Shown here piece after piece: positions 1 through 8,218 of a DNA stretch of 64,000 nucleotides. The notes under the pieces were generated by a model. That model was not told the DNA's origin, did not search any database, and was given only the letters and a program-made list of their open reading frames with translations. Made by a program: the position numbers and the translations under genes. How positions within the stretch are numbered: the first letter of the stretch is position 1; every line of letters starts with the position of its first letter. Source of the DNA: JASSUD01 sp031963005 (lineage in GTDB: Bacteria > Pseudomonadota > Gammaproteobacteria > Burkholderiales > Burkholderiaceae); contig JASSUL010000008.1 of the NCBI GenBank assembly GCA_031963005.1, positions 36,076-100,075 of the forward strand, written 5' to 3'.

Positions 1-141
1 CCAAATGAATACATTCCATTAATATGGGGTAGTCAAGCAACCGAAAAAGAAGTGTTTGGCAATGCGCAAGAAGCACAAACATTTAGAGATCTGGTGATAT
101 GTCACTGTGCAAAAAGCAAAATGGAGGCCTGGCGGCAGTAA
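1..141 (+). CDS. 3' end of an unrecognised protein (partial)
   Basis: An open frame enters from the left edge and ends at a TAA at 139-141, giving 46 codons of a C-terminus that ends in Trp-Arg-Gln. I do not recognise the family from this fragment. It lies on the same strand as the ATP-grasp gene, with about 170 bases between them, so it could be an upstream member of the same biosynthetic cluster. The reading frame and stop are seen directly; cluster membership is inference. Confidence 0.55.
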   Translation, partial: PNEYIPLIWGSQATEKEVFGNAQEAQTFRDLVICHCAKSKMEAWRQ

Positions 142-308
142 TTGTTTCAGGATACTTACCTCTGCAAGTTGCTCATCAAGCTCAATGAATCAAGGATAAG
201 ACATGTTGACCATACAAACGCTCCATGGCAGATAACTAGAGTGCCTCCATAGCGTGTGTCGGATATAGGCAATATCAACTAAAAACAGTTTTAATAAAGG
301 CATTTTGT

Positions 309-1544
309 ATGAATAACAAAAAATCCATCTTATTCTGCGGGAATGGAATGAGTGCGGAAATTCTTCCGCAAGTGGTTAGTTGGGGATACGATATCAGCGT
401 TATTACTGAGTTCCCTAAGGATCGGAATCTCGCATCAGCCAGCCAGGTTATTGAAGCTGATAGTCGTAATCCAGCTGCAGCATTAGCGGCGGCGCATACA
501 CTCGCTGAAAATGGTATTCGTTTTGATGGCGTACTGAGTTTATGTTGGGATTGTGCTATTTCTGTCGCGACGATAGCTGAAAACTTCGGTTTGCATAGCG
601 TAAGCTTGGACACTGCACGTGGAGCTACGGATAAAGTGCTTAGGTCGCAATTATTCGAAAGAGCTGGTGTGCCTGCGCCCAGATATGCAGAAGTTCATTC
701 GCTGGAAGAATTGCAGCAAGTCGTACAAGAATTCATTTTTCCATTGGTGCTTAAGCCTATCGATCGTTCATCAAGCAAAGGTGTAATTAAAGTAGTATCG
801 GCTGATGAAATAGAAAGTGCTTATGCTTATGCCCTCACATTTTCTTCTGTTAAAACTCTATTGGTAAATGAGTTTGTTCAAGGCACTGAACATAGTACTG
901 AAGGCTTGATGATTGACGGCATTTTTCATCCAACGGCAATTTCTGACCGTCTATTTCAATACGAAGACCGTAATACATTCGTCGAGATTGGCGACATCAT
1001 GCCAACGCTGTTGAGCGATGAAATAGTGGAAGAGGCTTTTGCAGCTACCGAGAAAGCCGCTCTAGCAGTAGGTATTACTAATGGCGTGGCAAAAGGGGAT
1101 CTCATTTATGTTCCTGGGTGCGGAATTCTAATATTTGAAGTCACTGCTCGTCTTGGTGGGCCTCGTTTTGGCACCGAGATGGTTCCTCTTAGCAACGGAA
1201 CTAATATTCTGAAGGCGGCGATACAGCAAGCATTGGGAGAAGAAATCGACCGCACGCTTTTGCAACCACGCTATTCAAGAGGAATGGTCAACCGATCTAT
1301 ATTCCCGCCACCTGGACGAGTGATATCAATAAGAGGATTAAGCGAAGCTCAATCGTTACCCGGTTTTTATGACTTTAAATGGTGGATGCCGGAGGGGTTA
1401 GAAGTTGGTAGCGTGATAAAACCATACGAATATGGTTGTGGAGATGTAGGGTATTTCATTGCCGCTGGCGGGAGCAGGGAAGAGGCTATTGCCCATGCTG
1501 ATAACATTGAGCACACCATACGTATTGAGACGAAAAAGGAATAA
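309..1544 (+). CDS. ATP-grasp carboxylate-amine ligase
   Basis: The 411-residue protein has the ATP-grasp layout: an N-terminal Rossmann-like part (about 1-110), an ATP-binding lysine segment with a glycine/serine loop near 147-160 (VLKPIDRSSSKGV), and a metal-binding segment near 275-284 (IFEVTARLGG). This superfamily joins a carboxylate to an amine or thiol through an acyl phosphate; L-amino-acid ligases such as BacD and carrier-protein ligases of antibiotic pathways belong here. Next to an aminomutase, an aminotransferase and an exporter, it most likely makes an amide bond in a small natural product. The substrates cannot be read from sequence. The start is the ATG at 309, with a weak AAAGG about ten bases upstream. 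It converges with the SerRS gene downstream. Confidence 0.85.
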   Translation: MNNKKSILFCGNGMSAEILPQVVSWGYDISVITEFPKDRNLASASQVIEADSRNPAAALAAAHTLAENGIRFDGVLSLCWDCAISVATIAENFGLHSVSLDTARGATDKVLRSQLFERAGVPAPRYAEVHSLEELQQVVQEFIFPLVLKPIDRSSSKGVIKVVSADEIESAYAYALTFSSVKTLLVNEFVQGTEHSTEGLMIDGIFHPTAISDRLFQYEDRNTFVEIGDIMPTLLSDEIVEEAFAATEKAALAVGITNGVAKGDLIYVPGCGILIFEVTARLGGPRFGTEMVPLSNGTNILKAAIQQALGEEIDRTLLQPRYSRGMVNRSIFPPPGRVISIRGLSEAQSLPGFYDFKWWMPEGLEVGSVIKPYEYGCGDVGYFIAAGGSREEAIAHADNIEHTIRIETKKE

Positions 1545-1689
1545 TTAGCTGATGCCCGTTTTTTACATGGAAAAAAGCGAATGAGCGTACAGCCAATAGC
1601 CCCTCCAAAAAATGATAAAAAATAACGGAGCATATTACTGGCAACTAGGAATAGAAAATCTTAATTTTTGCGCCAGAAAATGTGATTTT

Positions 1690-2961
1690 TCATAAAAATT
1701 CATCATTCCCAAAATAAATTCTTAGGCAAGAAGGGATGCGTACTTTTCCATCCGTTGTCTGATGGTTTTCGAGTATGGGTACAAGGATACGGGGGCTTGC
1801 GATAGCAGTATTATTTAAAGTATGAACAAACAGAGGCCCCCCTTCTTTTGGGCGGTATCTTATATTTGCACGACGTGCCTGCCAGTCGTGCAGGGTTGAG
1901 CAGCTATGCGTCTCACGGTACTTTTTGAGAGAAGGTATCCATGTTTCAATATCATTCATACGAAACTTGCCCGCGCCCATATCTCCAGTGGAGGCTTCAA
2001 TTACCTGATAAGGCAGCTCCAGATCAGTGAGGATACTCTCTGCTATATTTAGTAGATGGTCATGCCAATACGCAGATTCAGCTGAGTCGGAACGGCAGAT
2101 AACATATTGCTCAATCTTAAAAAACTGGTGCACCCGTAGAAGCCCTCTCACATCACGTCCTGCACTTCCTGCCTCGCGACGAAAGCACGAAGAGAAGCCT
2201 GCGTAGAGCATAGGCAAGCAACTCTCATCCAAAAGTTCATTGCTGTGTAGATTTGTTAACGCAATTTCAGCCGTGCCTGCGAGGAACAGATTATCTTTCG
2301 GCAATTCATATGCGTCTTCACATGCCATTGGAAAGTGACCTGTACCAACGAAAGCTTGCTCTCTAGCCATGGCTGGCACGGAGATGTAAGTAAAACCAAG
2401 ATCGGTAAGTCGGCGAGCTGTGTAAAGTAACAGAGCCTGCTCAAGCAAGGCCAGGCGTCCTTTCAAACAATATGTTCTGGGGCCTGCGACCTTGACAATC
2501 CGCGATAGGTCCGCCCAATCGTTCATCTCCATTAAATCAACATGATCGCGCACTTCAAAATCGAAATGGCGCGGTTCCCCTACCTGTCGTATGACGATAT
2601 TCGCCGCTTCATCTGGTCCAACCGGCGCTTTATTCCAAGGAATGCTTGGGATTCGCAGCAGCAAATTTTTCAGTTCATGCTCAATGGGGGAAATTTCTGC
2701 TTCATGAACTTTGATCATTGCGCCGATATCTTTAGACTGTTGACTTAAAGCAACGCGCTCTTCTAACGAAGATTTAGCGAAAGTATCGCTTAACTGGTTT
2801 CTTTCCTGGCGCATTGCCTCCAGTTTCGCACGTGAATTACGTAATTCTACGTCGAGCTTCAGAAGACGATCCAGATCAAGAGAGATATTCTTTTTTGCAA
2901 TGGCTTGGCGAACAAGCTCTGCATGGCTGCGAATAAAATTTAAAGAAAGCACATTAAACAC
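1690..2961 (-). CDS. serS-like: Seryl-tRNA synthetase, divergent cluster-associated copy
   Basis: This is a full-length class II synthetase of 423 residues. It has the N-terminal tRNA-binding coiled coil (about 1-105), the TAE segment at 230-232, motif 2 around 260-282 (FRREAGSAGRDVRG) and motif 3 around 381-399 (TLNNTAIASPR). Class-defining residues look intact, so it should charge tRNA-Ser. The motif 3 form with NNTA and SPR, the GTGHFP segment at 206-211 and the ETHSCS segment at 350-355 match the Thermus/Gram-positive style of SerRS. Beta- and gammaproteobacterial enzymes carry NGSGLAVGR and EISSCS there (from memory of those families). This suggests transfer and a role beyond housekeeping. 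It is the only minus-strand gene in the cluster. Possible jobs are resistance to a seryl-adenylate mimic or Ser-tRNA supply for biosynthesis. Confidence 0.9.
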   Translation of the reverse strand: MFNVLSLNFIRSHAELVRQAIAKKNISLDLDRLLKLDVELRNSRAKLEAMRQERNQLSDTFAKSSLEERVALSQQSKDIGAMIKVHEAEISPIEHELKNLLLRIPSIPWNKAPVGPDEAANIVIRQVGEPRHFDFEVRDHVDLMEMNDWADLSRIVKVAGPRTYCLKGRLALLEQALLLYTARRLTDLGFTYISVPAMAREQAFVGTGHFPMACEDAYELPKDNLFLAGTAEIALTNLHSNELLDESCLPMLYAGFSSCFRREAGSAGRDVRGLLRVHQFFKIEQYVICRSDSAESAYWHDHLLNIAESILTDLELPYQVIEASTGDMGAGKFRMNDIETWIPSLKKYRETHSCSTLHDWQARRANIRYRPKEGGPLFVHTLNNTAIASPRILVPILENHQTTDGKVRIPSCLRIYFGNDEFL

Positions 2962-3295
2962 CCTATATTATATTGTAGCCTAATCTATTAATCTGCATGA
3001 CTTTATATGCTACCGTTAATAGCGCTTTTAAGGCATTATTTTCTGAGTTTAAAATATGAATTTCAAAGAAGGCATATGCTGATATACGCACAGATAAGTG
3101 CTTATCTCGTATAATAATGTATGTAATAAATTTTCGCAAATAAAAATAGATATATTCTTCACGGCTGGCGCTGGCATTTTTCCTGCGCTTAATAATTCAT
3201 ATTGATGCGTAAATTCAAGCTATTGAGTTGTGTATTTTTTTTATTAATTCAATAACTTTTTTACAGGAATTATAAAGAAATAATAAATTTTACAG
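2962..3295. promoter_or_regulatory. Divergent intergenic region, SerRS / MFS
   Basis: This AT-rich stretch of 334 bases separates the divergent SerRS and MFS genes and must hold both promoters. I see no coding frame and no convincing operator palindrome. The composition is more AT-rich than most of the window, as is the MFS gene that follows. Confidence 0.4.
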
Positions 3296-4474
3296 ATGGA
3301 GAAAATTATTTATTGGCGAGTGGCAATGGCCTCAGGAGCCATGCTTGGGTGTATTTTAGGGATTACTGGCGGGTTTTCCATATTTTCCATTGGATTTTCC
3401 AAGGAATTTGGAGTAAATCATGCAGATTCTTCAGCTTTATTTTCAATGTATCTTATGGCAAGTGCCGTATCTGCTCCTTTTGTAGGAAAATTTGCTGATA
3501 GATATAATCCTTTTAAAATAGTATGTTTTACATTTCCATTATTTGGCGCCGCGCTAATAGCATGCGCGCATGTAAAATCCTTTAATCAATTGTATTTTCT
3601 ATATATAGGAATTATTTCTTTAGCATCAAATTTTACGATCATATCTTGTCAATTGATAATAGCAAATTATTACAAAACTAATTATGGAAAAGCGCTGGGG
3701 ATAGCTTTTGCTCTAATAGGTGTGTGCGATTTTCTGCTGCTGACTGGCTTGGGTAATTTAGTTGAGTATTATGGTTGGCGGCAAGCCTATTTGGTTGGTG
3801 CGCTAGTATCATTGGTTACTTTAATATTTTTCATATATCTAGCATGCGATACATCAATATTAAAGCGCGCGCCGGTGAAAATATTGCATCCGTCCAATGC
3901 AAGCCATATAAGAAAATGGGGCTTTTTATTAACAGCTGCATTTGCAGTCAGCTTTATGGATTTCACTGTTTTCCAAAATTTGGCCCCTTACTTGAAAACC
4001 AGAAATATAAGCACCAGTTTATCTGGATTCATGCTTGGAATAGCGGCTTTTGGATATATGGCTGGCCAATTAATAGGCGGAAATTTATCGGATAATTACT
4101 CGAAAAGACTAGTAGCAGCTTTATCAGGAATAATTTTTTCGTTTAGCATCCTGATTATTAAATTTTTCATTCCCATTGCTTTTTTATTCCCATTTGTTTG
4201 GCTGCTTGGATTAAGCATTGGATGCTCAATTGTTTGCCGCTCTGCAACAATAGCGGATATTTTTTTGGGTTCTTCTTTAGGAAAAGCTACGGGTATTGTC
4301 CAAATTTTTAGCGCTTTAGGGGCAGCAGCTGGTACTTTACTAGGAGGTTATGGTTACGATAAGTTTGGTAGTTATAACCTTTCATTTATGGCTTCTCTAT
4401 GCGCAAGCTGTTTATGGATTTTTTCTATATATATGTGTGGCACTCCAAGAAAGATTATCGAAAAGACTGTTTAA
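3296..4474 (+). CDS. MFS transporter, probable product exporter
   Basis: The 392-residue protein is built of about twelve hydrophobic helices. A conserved cytoplasmic loop of MFS type, GKFADRYNPFK, follows the second helix (about residues 62-72), and the second half repeats the pattern (GGNLSDNYSKR). A C-terminal GGYGYDKFG motif before the last helices resembles the MCT/OFA-like branch of the superfamily. It sits in the inner membrane and moves a small solute using an ion gradient. Its position between the SerRS gene and the aminomutase gene suggests export of the cluster product or uptake of a precursor. The gene is clearly more AT-rich than the aminomutase gene downstream, hinting at a mosaic origin. 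Confidence 0.85.
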   Translation: MEKIIYWRVAMASGAMLGCILGITGGFSIFSIGFSKEFGVNHADSSALFSMYLMASAVSAPFVGKFADRYNPFKIVCFTFPLFGAALIACAHVKSFNQLYFLYIGIISLASNFTIISCQLIIANYYKTNYGKALGIAFALIGVCDFLLLTGLGNLVEYYGWRQAYLVGALVSLVTLIFFIYLACDTSILKRAPVKILHPSNASHIRKWGFLLTAAFAVSFMDFTVFQNLAPYLKTRNISTSLSGFMLGIAAFGYMAGQLIGGNLSDNYSKRLVAALSGIIFSFSILIIKFFIPIAFLFPFVWLLGLSIGCSIVCRSATIADIFLGSSLGKATGIVQIFSALGAAAGTLLGGYGYDKFGSYNLSFMASLCASCLWIFSIYMCGTPRKIIEKTV

Positions 4475-4586
4475 AATATTACCCCCCCAACATTAGAGAA
4501 AATTTTATTATAAGGCGATCCGAAATCCTGGCTGCAAGCATTATATCTATGCATCGATCATCGCATTCCATTACAGAGAGAAAATA

Positions 4587-6179
4587 ATGCATATCAATGG
4601 ATATGATCTCGATACCTCAATATTAGCTATGCTTGCTCGCTCAACTGAACCGAATATCGAGCTCGACCCCATTCAGATGGAGAAGGTTGGGCGCTCTCGT
4701 GCGATGCTTGAAAGCGCGGTTGCCGAGGGAGAGGTCATCTACGGTGTTAATACAAGTATGGGCGGGTTTGTAAAATGGTTAATCCCCATCGGAAAAGCGA
4801 ACGAGCTCCAGATAAATTTGATTTCTTCAGTAGCCTCAAATGTCGGTCCTTACTTTGAGGATAAGGTAGTACGGGCAGCAATGATCGCTCGTTGTAATTC
4901 TTTGGTCCGTGGGCATTCTGCAATCCAGCCAAAGCATCTTCAGACCCTTGTAGATATGGTCAATCGCAACGTTATTCCTTGTGTTCCAGAAAAAGGTTCT
5001 CTGGGAGCTAGCGGTGATCTTGGTCCCCTCGCAGCGATTGCTTTAGTCTGCACAGGACGTTGGCGCGCACGCTATCACGGCGAAGTCATGCCAGCTGCTG
5101 AGGCATTAGCCAAAGCGGGCATTGAACCAATGCATCTCAGCTACAAAGAAGGCTTAGCCCTAGTTAACGGGACATCTTTCATGACCGGCCTAGCCTCCCT
5201 CCTGGTCGATGAAATCGAGACACTGCTGAAGTCTTACTATATTTTGACTGCCCTTTCATTGGAAGCGCTGCATGGCCGTATTGGCCCGTTCGACCCGGCC
5301 GTCCACATTGCGAAAAACCACACAGGGCAACTAGATATTGCGCGATTCATTACTAATCTGCTGAAAGGCAGCAAGATGGTAGTGCACGATCAGATAGTGG
5401 AAGAGGCCTTACGGAAATCTATGGGGGAGCAAGCTCACGAAGGCAGTGCACCTATCGAAGATGCATATTCTTTGCGTTGCTCACCACAGATTCTTGGCCC
5501 GATACGGGACATTATGGCCTTTGTCAAACGGATCGTTGAAGAGGAATTAAACTCGAGTAGTGATAATCCTCTAGCTCTGCCAGACGATGGGAAAATACTC
5601 CACAATGGTAATTTCCATGGTCAATATATTTCTATGGCAATGGACAATATTTCCATGTGCCTAACCTCCTTATGCAATCTATCAGAACGCCGTATTGACC
5701 GTTTTCTTGACGCATCGAATAGCAATGGACTTCCGCCATTTTTGTGTCGAGAGAATCCAGGACTGCGGCTTGGTCTGATGGGTGGGCAATTTATGGCGAC
5801 ATCAGTGACGGCAGAAATACGCTCGATGTGCGTTCCAGTTTCCATTCAGACACTTACCTCCACTGCTGATTTTCAAGATCATGTTTCACTCGGCCTAGTT
5901 GCTGCCAGGCGCGCGCGCGATATTTTGCATAATGCTTATTTCGTCTTGGCCTTTGAACTTATCTGCGCCTGTCAGGCTGCTGATATTCGAGGGGTTGAGC
6001 GATTGTCTTCTCCTACCGCTACGGTCCATAAAATCGTTCGACACGCCATCCCTTATCTGGACCATGACGAGCCTATGACAGACTTAATCGAGGAAGCTGC
6101 TCATATTCTTGCCTCAGGTAGATTAACTACAGTGCTTGAAGAATCTATCGGCCTTCTGGATGAATTATTTCTGCCTTAA
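4587..6179 (+). CDS. MIO-dependent aromatic amino acid aminomutase (AdmH-like)
   Basis: This 530-residue protein belongs to the histidine/phenylalanine ammonia-lyase superfamily. The Ala-Ser-Gly triplet that cyclises into the MIO cofactor is at 141-143 (GSLGASGDLGPL), and the catalytic tyrosine is Tyr52 in YGVNTSMGGF. Active-site segments NSSSDNPL, GNFHGQY and NGLPPFLC are present. The YGVNTSMGGFV form, followed by ELQINLI and NVGPYF, is the signature I recall for AdmH, which converts L-phenylalanine to (S)-beta-phenylalanine in andrimid biosynthesis; HutH and plant PAL have a different loop. I therefore call it an aminomutase rather than a lyase; phenylalanine or tyrosine is the likely substrate. 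The start at 4587 follows a GAGAGAAA ribosome-binding site. The glycosyltransferase gene follows after 90 bases. Confidence 0.85.
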   Translation: MHINGYDLDTSILAMLARSTEPNIELDPIQMEKVGRSRAMLESAVAEGEVIYGVNTSMGGFVKWLIPIGKANELQINLISSVASNVGPYFEDKVVRAAMIARCNSLVRGHSAIQPKHLQTLVDMVNRNVIPCVPEKGSLGASGDLGPLAAIALVCTGRWRARYHGEVMPAAEALAKAGIEPMHLSYKEGLALVNGTSFMTGLASLLVDEIETLLKSYYILTALSLEALHGRIGPFDPAVHIAKNHTGQLDIARFITNLLKGSKMVVHDQIVEEALRKSMGEQAHEGSAPIEDAYSLRCSPQILGPIRDIMAFVKRIVEEELNSSSDNPLALPDDGKILHNGNFHGQYISMAMDNISMCLTSLCNLSERRIDRFLDASNSNGLPPFLCRENPGLRLGLMGGQFMATSVTAEIRSMCVPVSIQTLTSTADFQDHVSLGLVAARRARDILHNAYFVLAFELICACQAADIRGVERLSSPTATVHKIVRHAIPYLDHDEPMTDLIEEAAHILASGRLTTVLEESIGLLDELFLP

Positions 6180-6269
6180 ATGCTAGTCAGTTAATCAAGA
6201 ATGCAATTTTACGGCGCAAGTACGAGAAATACTTGCAGTTGCTTTATAAAACCCTAGCCAGAGAAGCGG

Positions 6270-7385
6270 ATGAGAATTTTAAGCGTTTATTATGGAAACC
6301 AGCAGGCCGGATGCTGGCACCGACTAGTTCGTTTGCTTACGGCTTTGGGGAATGAGGGCCATCATATTGTTCTTTTAACATCACAACCTAGTAATTTAGC
6401 GCATCCACGGATTACAGTACATTCCATTGGCCGTAACTGCATTCGACCTTCTCTTTTGCATTTATCATTATTTTTACTACGTGCATGCGTATTGGCTTTT
6501 GTTCTAAAACGCCATGAGACTTTTGACCGTTGCATTGTTTTTGATTGCCATAATGCATTGGCTCTTGTGCCACTACGGCGACTGTTTCATATACCCCTCT
6601 TCCTTTGTATTCGGGGTGTCTATTTTCATAAAGATATATTCAAGTCCAAAAACCACCTGAAGAGATGGTTAATCCGCTGGTTGAATTTAACCGGATATTA
6701 CGCCGCAGACAGAGTGATATTTGTGTCGCGTGCAACACAAATATCTATGGTGGAGCATGCCGGCTCTTCTCGCAGGCCTGAAAAAGTAGTTCCAAATGAT
6801 TTGGTTCTACAAAAACAGGCACTAGTTAATCGTAAGGGTAGCTCTACAGGGCAACCTATCGTTTTTGGCTATCTGGGCCAATTGGTCGGTCGCAAGAATG
6901 TCGGGCTGCTGATTACTAGCTTTGCCATGGCAGATTGCCCAAAACATCTGATAATACAAGGAGAAGGGGTAAATAAGGCGCAGCTGGCTGCTCAGGCGCA
7001 CAGCTTGGGAATGAACAGCAGCATAACCTTTAGGAGTTGGGATAAGAACGTCCAAGAATTTTTCGATCAAATCGATGTATTCGTACTCCCTAGTCTGTTT
7101 GACGATGCATCTAATAGCCTTCTTGAAGCGCTAGGTTATGGAAAAATTGTGCTTGCTGCCGATAGCGGTGGCAGCAGCGAAATTCTTGCCTACGATAAAG
7201 AACTTCTTTTTTCCCCACAAAATGGTCAGGATCAACTGACAAGGCGTCTGACCAGGTTAAGCCTGGACTCAGACTATCGGCGAGATTTGGCAGCTCGTTG
7301 TAGATCTGCAAGCCTTCAGTGGGTATTTGATTGGGAGCAAAGGATGAAGCACGCACTGATAATCCCCCGTCCCGGACGATCTTAA
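6270..7385 (+). CDS. Glycosyltransferase, GT4-like (GT-B fold)
   Basis: The 371-residue protein shows a two-domain GT-B layout. The N-terminal acceptor domain starts with MRILSVYYGN. The C-terminal donor domain begins near 190 with FGYLGQLVGRKNV and contains the family segment PSLFDDASNSLLEALGYGK, in which the acidic and serine residues bind the nucleotide-sugar. GT4 enzymes transfer a sugar from an NDP- or UDP-sugar with retention; NeoM, BtrM and KanF of aminoglycoside pathways are in this family, as are many LPS enzymes. Inside a metabolite cluster, attachment of a sugar to the product is the simplest reading. An epimerase gene nearby could supply the donor. No signal peptide is seen, so it is probably cytosolic. 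Confidence 0.8.
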   Translation: MRILSVYYGNQQAGCWHRLVRLLTALGNEGHHIVLLTSQPSNLAHPRITVHSIGRNCIRPSLLHLSLFLLRACVLAFVLKRHETFDRCIVFDCHNALALVPLRRLFHIPLFLCIRGVYFHKDIFKSKNHLKRWLIRWLNLTGYYAADRVIFVSRATQISMVEHAGSSRRPEKVVPNDLVLQKQALVNRKGSSTGQPIVFGYLGQLVGRKNVGLLITSFAMADCPKHLIIQGEGVNKAQLAAQAHSLGMNSSITFRSWDKNVQEFFDQIDVFVLPSLFDDASNSLLEALGYGKIVLAADSGGSSEILAYDKELLFSPQNGQDQLTRRLTRLSLDSDYRRDLAARCRSASLQWVFDWEQRMKHALIIPRPGRS

Positions 7386-7408
7386 TTAATCTTCAAAACA
7401 GGGGCCAA

Positions 7409-8218
7409 ATGTTAAACCTGAATAACTGTCACATACCTGCGCGACCCAACACACGAGAAAGTGCCATTGCGACTGCAGGGCAAGACCTTAATCAGTTAAG
7501 CGTAAAGCAGATTTCGCTGAAGACTGGGGAAGTATTATCTGGGAGGATTCACGCTGAATTAGAAACCGTCTTGGTTCTTCTAGAAGGCGAACTCACCTTC
7601 AATGTAGGAGGAACGGATTATTACATGGTGCGAAGCAGCCCTTTTGATGACCTTCCAGAAGCATTATTCCTCCCAGCTGGCTGTGAATGGTCAATCACCA
7701 CCACAGCCTTACGCTGCTCTCGCGTTATCAGCTGTGATGTGGCAATCCAAAATACAGGGGAAAACACACATTCTCCACTAGCGATCTGCAAAGGCGACAT
7801 AACTACTTTAGAGAGGGGGCGCGGCAGCTATCTACGGCGCATCAATAACATCATTGGGGAGAGTTTCCCCGCACGTAAATTACTTTGTGGGGAGACGCTA
7901 AATCCTCCTGGTAATTGGTCTTCTTATCCGCCTCATAAACATGACACTGACGTGCCCGGATTGGAATCGGTTCATGAAGAGGTATATGTTTATTCGGTTG
8001 CGCCCTCTCCAGGTTGGGGATATCAGGAGATATATTCGCCTAAACATGGAAAAAGCATGGTTTGGCGAGTTAAGCATGGTGATGCTTGCCTGATACCGTT
8101 TGGCTACCATCCTGTTGTAGCCGCTCCAGACTACTCTTTGCACTACTTCTGGGTTTTAGCAGGAGAAAGCCGAAAATTAATGATGAATGAGGATCCTCAT
8201 TTCTCACCCTCTCTTTGA
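7409..8218 (+). CDS. IolB-like 5-deoxy-glucuronate isomerase (bicupin)
   Basis: The 269-residue protein matches the IolB/KduI cupin family. The characteristic GNWSSYPPHKHD segment carries two metal-binding histidines, followed by an acidic EEVYVYSV stretch and LIPFGYHPVVAAPDY near the C-terminus with another histidine. IolB converts 5-deoxy-glucuronate to 2-deoxy-5-keto-gluconate in inositol breakdown. No other iol gene is in the window, so a recruited biosynthetic role is more likely than inositol catabolism. I choose the ATG at 7409, with an AGGGG just upstream, because the longer frame from 7331 would overlap the glycosyltransferase and add 26 residues of no family resemblance. Its TGA overlaps the aminotransferase ATG, so the two are probably translationally coupled. 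Confidence 0.8.
   Translation: MLNLNNCHIPARPNTRESAIATAGQDLNQLSVKQISLKTGEVLSGRIHAELETVLVLLEGELTFNVGGTDYYMVRSSPFDDLPEALFLPAGCEWSITTTALRCSRVISCDVAIQNTGENTHSPLAICKGDITTLERGRGSYLRRINNIIGESFPARKLLCGETLNPPGNWSSYPPHKHDTDVPGLESVHEEVYVYSVAPSPGWGYQEIYSPKHGKSMVWRVKHGDACLIPFGYHPVVAAPDYSLHYFWVLAGESRKLMMNEDPHFSPSL

Noticed and set aside
4587..6179. Histidine ammonia-lyase (hutH) for catabolism
   Set aside because: The loop YGVNTSMGGFV and surrounding residues fit aminomutases; no hutU, hutI or hutG is nearby.
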